40,085 nucleotides of DNA from NCBI GenBank assembly GCA_947601845.1, contig CANQGH010000011.1:1-40085 (forward strand), written 5' to 3'. Below the pieces are notes generated by a model, which was given only the letters and a program-made list of their open reading frames with translations, had not been told where the DNA came from and made no database searches. Below, piece by piece: positions 15,401 to 25,516 of this stretch (position 1 is the stretch's first letter; each line of letters starts with the position of its first letter). The position numbers were made by a program, and so were the translations under genes. Source of the stretch: an uncultured Bacilli bacterium (GTDB taxonomy: Bacteria; Bacillota_I; Bacilli_A; RF39; UBA660).

Positions 15401-15623
15401 TACCGATAGTATTCAATAATGAATCGACTCTCTCTAAACGATGTTTTTTCCTTCTTAATAATCTTTTAGACCCCCTCATTGTTCTTCTAGTTAGATTGTC
15501 ATCTTTTTGAGACTGTGGAAATATTCTAGCAGCGCAATCAATTATTGTACCATTTTGACTGTCTATTACACCCCATCCAACAGAAGAAATTCCAATGTCT
15601 AATCCCAAAGTTAGTTTTTGCAT
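12453..15623 (-). CDS. cas9: type II-A CRISPR nuclease Cas9, compact form
   Basis: RNA-guided DNA nuclease, 1056 residues from the ATG at 15623, which has a strong GGAGGT; the frame open to 15686 lies in the 5' UTR. RuvC-I is LGLDIGISSVGWGVID with D9. The arginine-rich bridge helix (about 46-66) holds RGSKRLLRRKKHRLERV. RuvC-II has E488 in TIIIEMARE. The HNH domain (about 540-600) has H569 in QIDHIIPKS and N583 in YSNKVLC. RuvC-III is HHVVDALI with H711 and D714. All catalytic residues are present, so it should cut. A PAM-interacting domain fills the C-terminal 250 residues; the PAM cannot be read from sequence. The size is like S. aureus Cas9 (1053) and well below S. pyogenes (1368). Confidence 0.98.
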   Translation of the reverse strand: MQKLTLGLDIGISSVGWGVIDSQNGTIIDCAARIFPQSQKDDNLTRRTMRGSKRLLRRKKHRLERVDSLLNTIGITRPNYKDYCNTNPYEIRVKGLTKKLTKEEIYIAIMHLAKRRGISYLEDLESNKDTEISNETIKRNLELSKDKFICEIQLDRLNEEGEIRGHENVFETKEYIKELKQILITQSKYYEEIDNDVIDSLIEIIKSKREYSDGPGSEKSRTDYGRFKTNGETLDNLFEILIGKCTIFPDEMRCPKGSYDAQLFNFLNDMNNLTINNEKLTFEEKKAIYEEIMKTKTTNVMKIVSKVTNQDMALIEGYRIDKKGKPEFHKFDIYKNFMTQLQKMNIDISNIDYNTYNKISYYLTLETDKSRKRKALTENVGYLGSEIIEAICNIDDSKFSKWHSLSYKAINEILDDLWHTSKEQQTLFIEHNLLKPDYELYQGKKQIPTDFIDEEVTNPVARRSIRQTINIINALRKKYGELDTIIIEMAREFTTDAKDIEKEQKKNLESKIEAASLVTTYGYTIESIPGELLTMLRLWHDQDGRCIYSNKSISIDDLINNHNLFQIDHIIPKSISFDDGYSNKVLCYSIENQKKGNRTPARYFTSGTATINYEDYKNNVINLYERGLISSKKKDLLLFDKDINKYEVRQGFINRNLQDTRYSTKLVLNTLQNYMKANNIKTKIFTVKGSYTHKIREKWNLPKDRQYYKHHVVDALIIAASDNNKFYKNKSFYSNIYSLESFINSDDYNVLTDEEYDRAVYGEPFPKYIKSLKELNPKISHKIDTKLNRAISDQTIKSSRIINNEEYIISKLSNIYDKAGEKLKERMIKNPQSLLLYHHDTETFDLLKQIVDNYPNSKNPFMEYYKEFGKVRRYSKKGNGPEITSVKYIDTKLGNHLSIKHKYICPRNNVFLLSIKPYRMDVYLNSKGIYKFISITNSMFKYNKGKYELDEQLLKIEKYNKKIEDSDQFCFSLYRGDVFEIIKDDERKEYVFMGVNSDLDNIIECNYVDRQRDTKNSERIKITIGKNVKEFRKYHTDILGNRYYCHENNEKLLTIK

Positions 15624-15643
15624 AATTAATACCTCCTTTATAC

Positions 15644-15680
15644 AAAAAAAGCTAATAAAAACAATTAAGTCTCTACTAGC
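15644..15680 (-). terminator. terminator-like hairpin in the cas9 leader
   Basis: On the minus strand GCTAGTAGAGAC (15680-15669), loop TTAATT, GTTTTTATTAGC (15662-15651), then seven T (15650-15644). Twelve base pairs, three of them G-U. It ends 7 bp before the cas9 ribosome site and lies downstream of a probable cas9 -10 box. It may end array 2 transcripts, attenuate cas9, or both. Confidence 0.65.
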
Positions 15681-15694
15681 CCTCAACTAATTAG

Positions 15695-15703
15695 ATTATA
15701 CCA
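15695..15703 (-). promoter_or_regulatory. putative extended -10 promoter of cas9
   Basis: Minus strand TGG-TATAAT (extended -10 at 15703-15695). The -35 position at 17 bp (TAGTAA) is poor. The transcript would begin about 65 bases before the cas9 start codon and include the hairpin at 15644-15680. Confidence 0.5.
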
Positions 15704-15725
15704 TAAGGAAATTGATATTACTATA

Positions 15726-16293
15726 ACTTTTATTAAAATACCAACGACAGAATACTAAAACATACCCAAAAAGGGGATGCCGTTATATTGATTTTATGTG
15801 CTAAATACCTCAAATTAACAGAATACTAAAACTATACTTTGAAGAAGCAAAAGGACAAGCAAGTTTTCAAATACCTTAAATTAACAGAATACTAAAACAA
15901 AGTCTTCATCTAATGAAGTTAAATCATAGTTTTCAAATACCTTAAATTAACAGAATACTAAAACGCTATAAAATTGAATATTTTAATAGAATTAGTTTTC
16001 AAATACCTTAAATTAACAGAATACTAAAACTTATCGGTGGCGTTTTGGTATTTGCTTTTAGTTTTCAAATACCTTAAATTAACAGAATACTAAAACTTTA
16101 GAAGTCTTCTCTTCTAAAATGCCTTTGTTTTCAAATACCTTAAATTAACAGAATACTAAAACTTGGTAATAAATAATGTGTTATTTAGTTATGTTTTCAA
16201 ATACCTTAAATTAACAGAATACTAAAACCAGTTAATAATTATCCCGCAAATGAATGGGTTTTCAAATACCTTAAATTAACAGAATACTAAAAC
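15726..16293 (-). CRISPR. CRISPR array 2: 9 repeats (2 decayed), 8 spacers
   Basis: Same 36-bp repeat and orientation as array 1. Intact units start at 15863, 15929, 15995, 16061, 16127, 16193 and 16258. The two leader-distal units are decayed: 15797-15832 differs mainly in its first six bases, and 15726-15761 keeps only the ACAGAATACTAAAAC end plus a partial AAATACC. Intact spacers are 30 bp except the newest (16229-16257), which is 29; the spacer between the decayed units is 35. The array lies upstream of cas9 and would be transcribed toward it. Spacers at 15899 and 16097 contain inverted repeats. Confidence 0.97.
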
Positions 16294-16331
16294 CTCAAAT
16301 CAATTATATAATTATTTTTAGTGTAATACAA
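16294..16331 (-). promoter_or_regulatory. array 2 leader with promoter and leader-anchoring motif
   Basis: On the minus strand: TTGTAT (16326-16331), 17 bp, TATAAT (16303-16308), then ATTTGAG next to the first repeat. The inner 20 bp closely match the array 1 leader; sequence further out differs. It lies back to back with the rarA promoter. Confidence 0.75.
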
Positions 16332-16358
16332 TATTTAATTTTTTAACATTGGTATTCA

Positions 16359-16387
16359 TTGTAAACCTAATTTGGGTATGATAAAAT
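16359..16387 (+). promoter_or_regulatory. promoter of rarA
   Basis: TTGTAA (16359-16364), 17-bp spacer, TAAAAT (16382-16387). Divergent from the array 2 leader promoter, with about 28 bp between the two -35 boxes. Confidence 0.6.
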
Positions 16388-16416
16388 ATTACTAGATATG
16401 AAAAGAGATGATCTAT

Positions 16417-17649
16417 ATGGATAAACCATTGGCTATTAAACTAGCTCCTAATAATTTAGATGAGGTATTAGGCCAACATCATTTAATTGGTAAAGATAAA
16501 ATTCTAACTAATCTGGTTAATAATAAAAAAGTATTTTCGATGATTTTGTATGGAAAGCCAGGAATCGGTAAAACCTCTATTGCTAATGCTATCGTAAAAC
16601 AATTAGGAATTAGATATCGCTTTTTAAATGCCACTATTAATAATAAACATGATTTTGATGTAGTCGTTGAGGAAGCTAAAATGTATGATGGTATGGTCTT
16701 AATTATGGATGAAATTCATCGCTTAAATAAAGACAAACAAGATTTATTATTACCACAATTAGAAAGTGGCCTTATAACATTAATTGGCCTTACTACTAGT
16801 AACCCATATCACGCAATTAATCCTGCTATTAGAAGCAGGTGTCAATTATTTGAATTATTACCACTAGAAGAAGAAGACATTATTTTAGGATTAAAACGAG
16901 CTGTTAAGAGCGAATATTTAGAAGGAATAGATATTGATGATGAAGCTATTGAATATATTGCGCAAGTATCAAGTAATGATTTAAGGTATGCTTATAATCT
17001 GTTAGAAGTAGCTTATTATTCTACTTCCAATAAAATTATTAGACTGGATAATTTAAAATTGATTAATAATAAACCTGCTTTTTTCCATGATAAAGATGGT
17101 GATGGTCATTATGATGTACTAAGTGCATTTCAGAAGTCTATTCGTGGCAGTGATGTAGATGCTGCCCTACACTATTTAGGAAGATTAATAGAATCTGGTG
17201 ACTTAGATAGTATTTATCGTCGTATGAGTGTTATTTGTTATGAAGATATTGGTCTTGCTAATCCTAGTATGGGGCCTAAAGTTATGGCAGCTATTCATGC
17301 TAGCGAACTAGTAGGTTTACCGGAAGCTAGAATCCCACTATCTGAAGTAGTAATTGAACTAGCATTATCTCCTAAATCAAATTCGGCTTGTCTTGCTATA
17401 GATAAGGCTCTAGAAGATATTGATACGGGTAGATGTGGTAGTGTACCTAATCATATTAAAACTACTTCTCCTGACTATAAATATCCCCACAATTATCCTA
17501 ATCACTTTGTGGTTCAACAATACTTACCAGATAATCTAAAAAATAAAAAGTACTATATACCATGTGATACTTCCCCATCTGAAAGAACCATCAAACAAGT
17601 AAGAGAAAAAATAGACAAAATAAAGAAAGAACTTAGTCCGAAAGACTAA
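16417..17649 (+). CDS. rarA: replication-associated recombination protein A (MgsA/RarA AAA+ ATPase)
   Basis: A clamp-loader-like AAA+ ATPase that acts at stalled replication forks. 410 residues from the ATG at 16417 (GAGATGAT upstream). The opening PLAIKLAPNNLDEVLGQHHL is typical. Walker A GKPGIGKT is at residues 46-53, Walker B LIMDEI with D98 and E99, and an arginine finger in AIRSRCQ. The C-terminal tetramerisation region carries SDVDAALHYLGRLIESGD and VICYEDIGLANP. Its end overlaps a terminator shared with the convergent deacetylase gene. No functional tie to the CRISPR locus is implied by adjacency. Confidence 0.95.
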   Translation: MDKPLAIKLAPNNLDEVLGQHHLIGKDKILTNLVNNKKVFSMILYGKPGIGKTSIANAIVKQLGIRYRFLNATINNKHDFDVVVEEAKMYDGMVLIMDEIHRLNKDKQDLLLPQLESGLITLIGLTTSNPYHAINPAIRSRCQLFELLPLEEEDIILGLKRAVKSEYLEGIDIDDEAIEYIAQVSSNDLRYAYNLLEVAYYSTSNKIIRLDNLKLINNKPAFFHDKDGDGHYDVLSAFQKSIRGSDVDAALHYLGRLIESGDLDSIYRRMSVICYEDIGLANPSMGPKVMAAIHASELVGLPEARIPLSEVVIELALSPKSNSACLAIDKALEDIDTGRCGSVPNHIKTTSPDYKYPHNYPNHFVVQQYLPDNLKNKKYYIPCDTSPSERTIKQVREKIDKIKKELSPKD

Positions 17650-17652
17650 GTT
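17630..17652. terminator. bidirectional terminator between rarA and the deacetylase gene
   Basis: AACTTAGTC, loop CGAAA, GACTAAGTT, then TTAATTT on the plus strand; an A-rich flank gives T-rich RNA on the minus strand. It contains the rarA stop codon and touches the end of the convergent gene. Confidence 0.75.
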
Positions 17653-18915
17653 TTAATTTACCATATTTTTAAATTGATCTAGAGTTATATTATCATATAT
17701 TACATATCTATTAATCTGATATGGATCATTGTTTTGATTGGCTTTAACATTTCCTCCAGCAAAAGCTATTTTAAATCCTGATTCTTTTACGGCACTTCTA
17801 ACTGTAGCATTATGTGAATAGAAAGGATAACAAAAAGCTGTATGTTCACCATCTAAGGCATCAATTGATTTTTTGAAATCATCCAATAACTCAGCTTTGG
17901 TTTTAGATAATGCCTCTCCTAGATAATTATGTATATTATTACCGTGTGACTGAATTTCCATGTTTGGTGATTGATATCTACTCTTTGGCCACCAAGCAGT
18001 AATTAGAAATAAAGTACCATGTAAATCATATTTTTCAAGGGTTCTTGGTAAAAGAGTATCTGTTCCCATTGCGCCATCATCAATCGTAATAACAGTTGTT
18101 TTTTTAGGTAATCTTATTTTCTTTTCCATCCATAATGCCATATCTTCCATCGTAGCTGTATAAAATCCTTCATCTTTTAAATATTTCATTTGTTCATCAA
18201 ATTTGGCTATGTCTAAACATATAATTTGATCACATACTTGACCAATACTTTTAGTATAAAAGAAGTGATAATTCAAAACGCCAATATTAACGGCAACGTC
18301 TTGGTTTCTTTTATTTTCGACAGTTTTACTAACATTATCTTTTTTGATACCCAATAATTGATCATCAAACTCGACATAATAGTAATCAGTGTCATTAATG
18401 ATAATAGGAAGAGTCAATTCTTCGTTAATACTGTATATTAATTCATTATCTTTATAAAAGTTGGTTGGATTACTAGTAACTATATCATTATCAAAAGGAA
18501 TATAATGTTTATAGTTCGCATTTGTACTTTGCTCTTCACCTACTGCAACATCTTTATAAGATATATAATAATTGCTATTAGCTAACTTAAAGTATTGATT
18601 ATCTAGAGTTATATTTTCTATTTCTTCTAATTCTAAAATAGTATTAGAACTAACCTCCCCTATTTCTATATATTTATCATTATCTAATTTATATAGTTTA
18701 CTTGCTTTATCAATTATTACATAATTACTATAATTTGCTTTCATCGTCTCTAAAATTTCTTTTTCTTCGGCTACTTTTCTTTGGGCTTTTTCTTTAGCTA
18801 ATTTATCATCTCTATAATTTTTGTATATGATTCCCCCAACTAATCCCCCAATAACTAATATTAGCGCTATAACAATAAAAATAACGCTCTTTTTCATTTT
18901 CCTTTTACTTTCCAT
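17653..18915 (-). CDS. membrane-anchored polysaccharide deacetylase (NodB domain)
   Basis: 420 residues. One N-terminal membrane helix (about 9-29) puts the rest outside the cell. Residues 30-190 are a charged stalk with beta-rich, SH3-like stretches (YVIIDKASKLYKL). The NodB domain spans about 205-415: TVITIDDGAMGTD supplies the catalytic base and metal Asp, SHGNNIHN the metal histidines, and FCYPFYSHN replaces the usual RPPY-like motif. Family members remove acetyl groups from peptidoglycan or other amino sugars. AGGTGAG before the ATG supports the start. It looks monocistronic. Confidence 0.87.
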   Translation of the reverse strand: MESKRKMKKSVIFIVIALILVIGGLVGGIIYKNYRDDKLAKEKAQRKVAEEKEILETMKANYSNYVIIDKASKLYKLDNDKYIEIGEVSSNTILELEEIENITLDNQYFKLANSNYYISYKDVAVGEEQSTNANYKHYIPFDNDIVTSNPTNFYKDNELIYSINEELTLPIIINDTDYYYVEFDDQLLGIKKDNVSKTVENKRNQDVAVNIGVLNYHFFYTKSIGQVCDQIICLDIAKFDEQMKYLKDEGFYTATMEDMALWMEKKIRLPKKTTVITIDDGAMGTDTLLPRTLEKYDLHGTLFLITAWWPKSRYQSPNMEIQSHGNNIHNYLGEALSKTKAELLDDFKKSIDALDGEHTAFCYPFYSHNATVRSAVKESGFKIAFAGGNVKANQNNDPYQINRYVIYDNITLDQFKNMVN

Positions 18916-18969
18916 ATTTTCTCACCTAAATACTTTCCTTACTTTAATATAAGTATAACACAAAATATT

Positions 18970-18993
18970 AAAAAAAAATACCATAAGGTATTT
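18970..18993 (-). terminator. terminator of the hrcA-dnaJ operon
   Basis: Minus strand AAATACC, loop TTAT, GGTATTT, followed by a run of T. It overlaps the dnaJ stop codon. Confidence 0.75.
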
Positions 18994-20104
18994 AATTTTT
19001 TCTAACATAATTATTAAATGATTTGATTTCATCATCTTCTAAATCGGTATCATCTAATTTTTCTAATAAATCTTTTTGCGTTCTTGATAATTTCTTTGGT
19101 GTTTTAACCTTTAGAATAATATACATATCCCCATTACGATAACTATTGGCATTATCAACACCTTTACCTTTAATCCTTTGCTTATCACCACTATTTGATC
19201 CAGCAGGAATTGTTAATTTGATATTGCCATATAAGGTTGGAATGTCTTTTTTACATCCTAATGCAGCTTCAGTTATAGTAATTGGTACTTCTAGATAAAT
19301 ATCATCTCCATCACGACTAAATAATTTGTGATTTTCTACAATAAACTCTAAATATAAGTCTCCATTAGGTCCACCGTTACTACCAGCATCTCCTTTACCG
19401 GAAAGCTTTAGTCGGTATCCATTGTCGACACCTTTGGGAATACTGACAGATAAGGTTTTATTTTGTCTAATTGTTCCTTTACCACGACATTTACTACATC
19501 TTTCTTCGAAACTTTTACCGGCGCCGCCACATTTAGGACAAGTAGTTTTAGTCATAAAAGTTCCAAATAGGGTTCTTTGTTCAGATGTAACTGTTCCACT
19601 ACCATGGCACTGTTCACAAGTAGTCTCATGAAATCCACCTTTACCATCACATTCTGGGCATTCAGTATCAACATCGATATTGATTGTTTTTTCACATCCG
19701 TATATAGCTTCTTCAAATGTTAGGCGAATGCGCATTAATTTATCACTACCGCGACTGCTTCTGTTACTAGAACGAGATGAACCACCAAAACCAAAACTGT
19801 TACCAAAAATACTGTCAAATATATCACTGAAATCAAATCCAGAAGCATCGAATCCTCCAAATCCACTTCCTCCAGCACTACCATCGAAAGCGGCATGGCC
19901 AAATTGATCATATTGTTTTCTTCTTGACTCATCTGACAATACGGCATAAGCCTCTTGTATTTCTTTAAACTTAGCTTCAGCATCTGGCTCTTTACTTACA
20001 TCTGGATGATATTGTTTAGCAAGACGCCTAAAAGCACTTTTAATTTCTGCATCAGTAGCATCTTTACTAACGCCTAGCACTTCATAATAATCTCTTTTAT
20101 TCAC
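18992..20104 (-). CDS. dnaJ: chaperone DnaJ (Hsp40)
   Basis: Co-chaperone that delivers substrates to DnaK and stimulates its ATPase. 370 residues from a GTG at 20104: MNKRDYYEVLGV is the usual opening and AGGTGA lies six bases before it. The upstream GTG at 20113 abuts the pepF stop and lies inside that ribosome site. The J domain (1-68) has HPD in QYHPDVSK; a G/F-rich linker runs to about 115. Four zinc motifs follow (CPECDGKG, CEQCHGSG, CPKCGGAG, CSKCRGKG), then the C-terminal beta domains. Last gene of the heat-shock operon, but separated from dnaK by pepF. Confidence 0.97.
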   Translation of the reverse strand: MNKRDYYEVLGVSKDATDAEIKSAFRRLAKQYHPDVSKEPDAEAKFKEIQEAYAVLSDESRRKQYDQFGHAAFDGSAGGSGFGGFDASGFDFSDIFDSIFGNSFGFGGSSRSSNRSSRGSDKLMRIRLTFEEAIYGCEKTINIDVDTECPECDGKGGFHETTCEQCHGSGTVTSEQRTLFGTFMTKTTCPKCGGAGKSFEERCSKCRGKGTIRQNKTLSVSIPKGVDNGYRLKLSGKGDAGSNGGPNGDLYLEFIVENHKLFSRDGDDIYLEVPITITEAALGCKKDIPTLYGNIKLTIPAGSNSGDKQRIKGKGVDNANSYRNGDMYIILKVKTPKKLSRTQKDLLEKLDDTDLEDDEIKSFNNYVRKN

Positions 20105-20113
20105 TTCATTCAC

Positions 20114-21925
20114 CTACTTCTTGATTTTATTATATAAACTTTCAAATTCCTCTAAATAATCTTTAAACATCGAAATAGCACTTTCTACTACTTCTTTCTT
20201 GGTTATATCTACGCCTGTAATTTTTAACTCTTCAAGAGGATAATCTCTACCCCCGCTACTTAAGAATTTTAAATAATTTTCTTTAGCGTTTTCTTCATTA
20301 TTAAGTATACCTTTGACAATATGACATGCTGCACTTAATCCTGTCGCATATTTATATACATAAAAATTATAATAGAAATGTGGTATTCTCATCCACTCAT
20401 AACGTATTTCATCATCAACTACTACTTTCTTACCAAAATATTGCTTATTCAAATCATAATAGATATTGGATAATACTTCATGAGTTAAAATACCTTTATT
20501 TTCTTCTACTTCATACATTTTCTTTTCAAACTCGGCAAACATTACTTGACGATAAATAGTGCCTTTAAAAGTATCTAATAAATTATTTAAAACAACTAAC
20601 TTTAAATTATCATCATCACTATTATTTAATAAATAATTAGCAAGTAATAACTCATTTACAGTTGACGCTACTTCAGCCACAAAAATTTTATAATTAGAAT
20701 ATTGATATGGATTATTACCTCTAGAATAATAACTATGCATAGAATGCCCTAACTCATGAGCAAGAGTAGAAACATCATTAAGCGTTCCATCAAAGTTCAA
20801 CAATAAGAATGGATTAGTATCATATGATCCAGAAGAATAAGCCCCAGATATTTTACCTTTATTAGGATAAATATCTATCCATCGTTCATCAAAGGCTTTA
20901 TTTAAATCTTTTATATAATCTTCTCCTAAAACACTTAAAGCCTTAATAACTAAGTCTTTAGCTTCATCAAAGGTATATTCTTTGGTACTATCACTGATAA
21001 CGGAAGCATATGTGTCATATAAATGCAACTCATCTAAACCTAACATTTTTCTTTTTAACTCAAAATAATGGTATAGTGGTTCAAAATTGTCATGAACGGT
21101 ATTGATTAAATTATCATACACTTCTTTTTTAATATTATCTTCAAAAAGTGAGGCTTCTAAACTAGAAGGATAATTTTTAATACTACTTATAGTAGCATTA
21201 GCTTTAACATCACCAGCTAGAATTTTCGCAATGGTATTCTTATAACTAGCATATACCTCATATAAACGCATAAAAGCATTTTTTCTAGTTTCCCTATTTT
21301 CAGATTTTAAAAGTCTAGAATAACTAGAATTAGTAAGTTCTACTTCTTCGCCTTTTTCATCTTTAATAAAACCAAACTGCATATCAGAATCGGTTAATAC
21401 ATTAAATATTTCTTCACTGTTTCCTAATACTTGTGCAAAGGCAGTAATAATTCTTTCTTCTTTATCAGTTAACACATGGTCTTTATATCTAAAGATGTTT
21501 TCTAGATTAAACTTGTGTTCTAATAAAAGAGGTTCATCTTTATAAAATTGTTCAATTTTACTATAATCTTCTTTTAATAGTGTAGGAATCATAAAAGATG
21601 ATACTTTACTGTATTCATTGTCTAGGTTGGAAACTCTACCATATAGTTCTTGGTATTTAGTATTGGCCATATCACTATCTCTATTTAAATGAGCATACAT
21701 ATATAGTTTATTAATGAGTCTTGATATTTTAATGTCATCATTAATTGCTTCTAATAGATTAGTTGCACTTTTCATCATATCTTGTTCATGATGTTTATAA
21801 TTTTGAATTAGTTTTTCTACTTCACTATAATCTTTTTCAAAAGCATTAATATCCTTATAAATAGTTGTTAGATCCCATTTATATTGTTCTTCTATTTCAC
21901 TACGTAATCTCTGCTTCTTAGCCAT
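20114..21925 (-). CDS. pepF: oligoendopeptidase F (M3 metallopeptidase)
   Basis: A cytoplasmic zinc peptidase that trims oligopeptides of about 7-17 residues. 603 residues, the usual length. The M3 zinc motif HExxH is in LAHELGHSMHSYYSRGNNP (about 388-406), with the third ligand Glu in IFVAEVASTVNE about 25 residues on. The PFLLLNFDGTLNDV strand before the zinc helix is typical of PepF. AAGGAG precedes the ATG. Placement is unusual: it lies between dnaK and dnaJ, 55 bp after dnaK (a strong hairpin in the gap) and its stop codon abuts the dnaJ start region. This suggests heat-shock control of a peptidase that would clear peptides released by proteolysis. Confidence 0.96.
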   Translation of the reverse strand: MAKKQRLRSEIEEQYKWDLTTIYKDINAFEKDYSEVEKLIQNYKHHEQDMMKSATNLLEAINDDIKISRLINKLYMYAHLNRDSDMANTKYQELYGRVSNLDNEYSKVSSFMIPTLLKEDYSKIEQFYKDEPLLLEHKFNLENIFRYKDHVLTDKEERIITAFAQVLGNSEEIFNVLTDSDMQFGFIKDEKGEEVELTNSSYSRLLKSENRETRKNAFMRLYEVYASYKNTIAKILAGDVKANATISSIKNYPSSLEASLFEDNIKKEVYDNLINTVHDNFEPLYHYFELKRKMLGLDELHLYDTYASVISDSTKEYTFDEAKDLVIKALSVLGEDYIKDLNKAFDERWIDIYPNKGKISGAYSSGSYDTNPFLLLNFDGTLNDVSTLAHELGHSMHSYYSRGNNPYQYSNYKIFVAEVASTVNELLLANYLLNNSDDDNLKLVVLNNLLDTFKGTIYRQVMFAEFEKKMYEVEENKGILTHEVLSNIYYDLNKQYFGKKVVVDDEIRYEWMRIPHFYYNFYVYKYATGLSAACHIVKGILNNEENAKENYLKFLSSGGRDYPLEELKITGVDITKKEVVESAISMFKDYLEEFESLYNKIKK

Positions 21926-21944
21926 GTTTTCTCCTTATTATAGA

Positions 21945-21969
21945 AGAGTTCTAGAATACCTAGAACTCT
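21945..21969 (-). other. hairpin between dnaK and pepF
   Basis: A perfect 10-bp stem AGAGTTCTAG / CTAGAACTCT with a 5-nt loop and no T-tract. A processing or mRNA-stabilising structure that could set a higher level for dnaK than for pepF-dnaJ; a weak terminator is the alternative. Confidence 0.6.
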
Positions 21970-21980
21970 ACTACTTATTA

Positions 21981-24453
<2,473 letters not shown>

Positions 24454-24454
24454 T

Positions 24455-25447
24455 TTACTCTCCTTGCTTTTCTAAATTGGATTTAATATAATCTAACATT
24501 GTTACAACACGATCATATTCCATTCTCTTAGGACCTACGATAGCAATAGTACCTTCTTCAAGAGGCGTTTTATATTTGGTCTTGATAACAGTCATATCAT
24601 CATCCAAATTATTTTCTTTACCAATATAAATCTTAATATCATTGTCTTTTTCTTCAACTAAATCTACTATCTTTTCATCATCTAGTTTTTCTAATATCTC
24701 TTTTACTTTGTCTATATTATTGAATTCGGGTTGATTTAAGATATTTTTCTTTCCTACAATATCGACATTCTTATTAGTAAAGTTATTAAATACATCATAG
24801 AACACATTGTATAATCTTTCATGTTCTTTAACATATTTACCAATGATAGGTTTTACTTCATATTCAAGTTTGGCACTTACTTCATCAATTGGTGTTCCGA
24901 TAATCATATTATTAATAAGATTAACTGTTTTCTTAACTTCTTCAATATCAATATTACCTACATCAATCGTTTTATGTTCTACATGTCCTTTATCTGTAAT
25001 CACAATAGCAATCATGTTTCTATCATCAAGAGGTACAACATTGAACTCTTTTAAAGTATTTTCATGAGAAGTAACACCTAATTTGATAGAAGTATAATTA
25101 GTTAATTCGGATACTATTTCCAAACTTTTCTTTAGGCAATCAGATATTTCTAATTGATTATTATGGAAGATAATCTGAAGTTTTAACATATCTTCAGCAC
25201 TCATCTTTTTTAACTCCATTAAGTTATCTACATAATAACGATATCCTTCTTCACTAGGCACACGTCCCGAAGATGTATGCGTTTTTTCCAACAAACCATA
25301 ATCTTCTAGTGTAGCCATCTCTGCCCTAATTGTTGCACTAGAACAATTAAGAGTATCACATATCAAATTGGAACTAACAGGTTTAGCTAACTTGATGTAT
25401 TCCAAAACTATTATTTTTAAAATATCGTTTTGTCTCTTGGTTAACAT
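24455..25447 (-). CDS. hrcA: heat-inducible transcription repressor HrcA
   Basis: Represses heat-shock genes by binding CIRCE. 330 residues, usual length. The winged-helix domain (1-75) contains TKRQNDILKIIVLEY, SSATIRAEMATLEDYGLL and the wing THTSSGRVPSEEGYRYYVD. A GAF-like sensor domain follows. First gene of its own target operon, with two CIRCE-like operators upstream, so feedback control is expected. AGGAGG sits five bases before the ATG and lies next to the inner operator. Confidence 0.97.
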   Translation of the reverse strand: MLTKRQNDILKIIVLEYIKLAKPVSSNLICDTLNCSSATIRAEMATLEDYGLLEKTHTSSGRVPSEEGYRYYVDNLMELKKMSAEDMLKLQIIFHNNQLEISDCLKKSLEIVSELTNYTSIKLGVTSHENTLKEFNVVPLDDRNMIAIVITDKGHVEHKTIDVGNIDIEEVKKTVNLINNMIIGTPIDEVSAKLEYEVKPIIGKYVKEHERLYNVFYDVFNNFTNKNVDIVGKKNILNQPEFNNIDKVKEILEKLDDEKIVDLVEEKDNDIKIYIGKENNLDDDMTVIKTKYKTPLEEGTIAIVGPKRMEYDRVVTMLDYIKSNLEKQGE

Positions 25448-25456
25448 ATCTACCTC

Positions 25457-25483
25457 CTAGCAATATCTTTTTCCGATTGCTAA
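25457..25483 (-). promoter_or_regulatory. CIRCE-like operator 2 (inner)
   Basis: Minus strand TTAGCAATC-N9-TATTGCTAG: the 9-9-9 layout of CIRCE (TTAGCACTC-N9-GAGTGCTAA) with 8/9 and 6/9 matches. It runs up to the hrcA ribosome site, downstream of the -10. Confidence 0.7.
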
Positions 25484-25487
25484 AATA

Positions 25488-25516
25488 ATTATATGCCTAT
25501 CGTTAGCACTTGTCAA
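25488..25516 (-). promoter_or_regulatory. sigma-A promoter of the heat-shock operon
   Basis: Consensus on the minus strand: TTGACA (25511-25516), 17 bp, TATAAT (25488-25493). The -35 box lies inside CIRCE-like operator 1. Confidence 0.85.

Noticed and set aside
12453-15623. Assigning the locus to type II-C because Cas9 is small
   Set aside because: A fourth gene with Csn2-like features follows cas2, the leaders end in the II-A anchoring motif, and the guide has the II-A bulge. Small II-A enzymes such as SaCas9 exist.
15624-15686. Longer cas9 reading frame with 21 extra residues
   Set aside because: It lies in the leader that holds the terminator-like hairpin. The ATG at 15623 has GGAGGT and begins the RuvC-I motif at the usual distance.
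9480-16293. Spacers that target this same window
   Set aside because: I compared the 15 spacers by eye with the rest of the window and saw no match. This is not a full search.
20105-20113. GTG at 20113 as dnaJ start
   Set aside because: It is part of the ribosome site AGGTGA for the GTG at 20104, which gives the standard DnaJ N-terminus.
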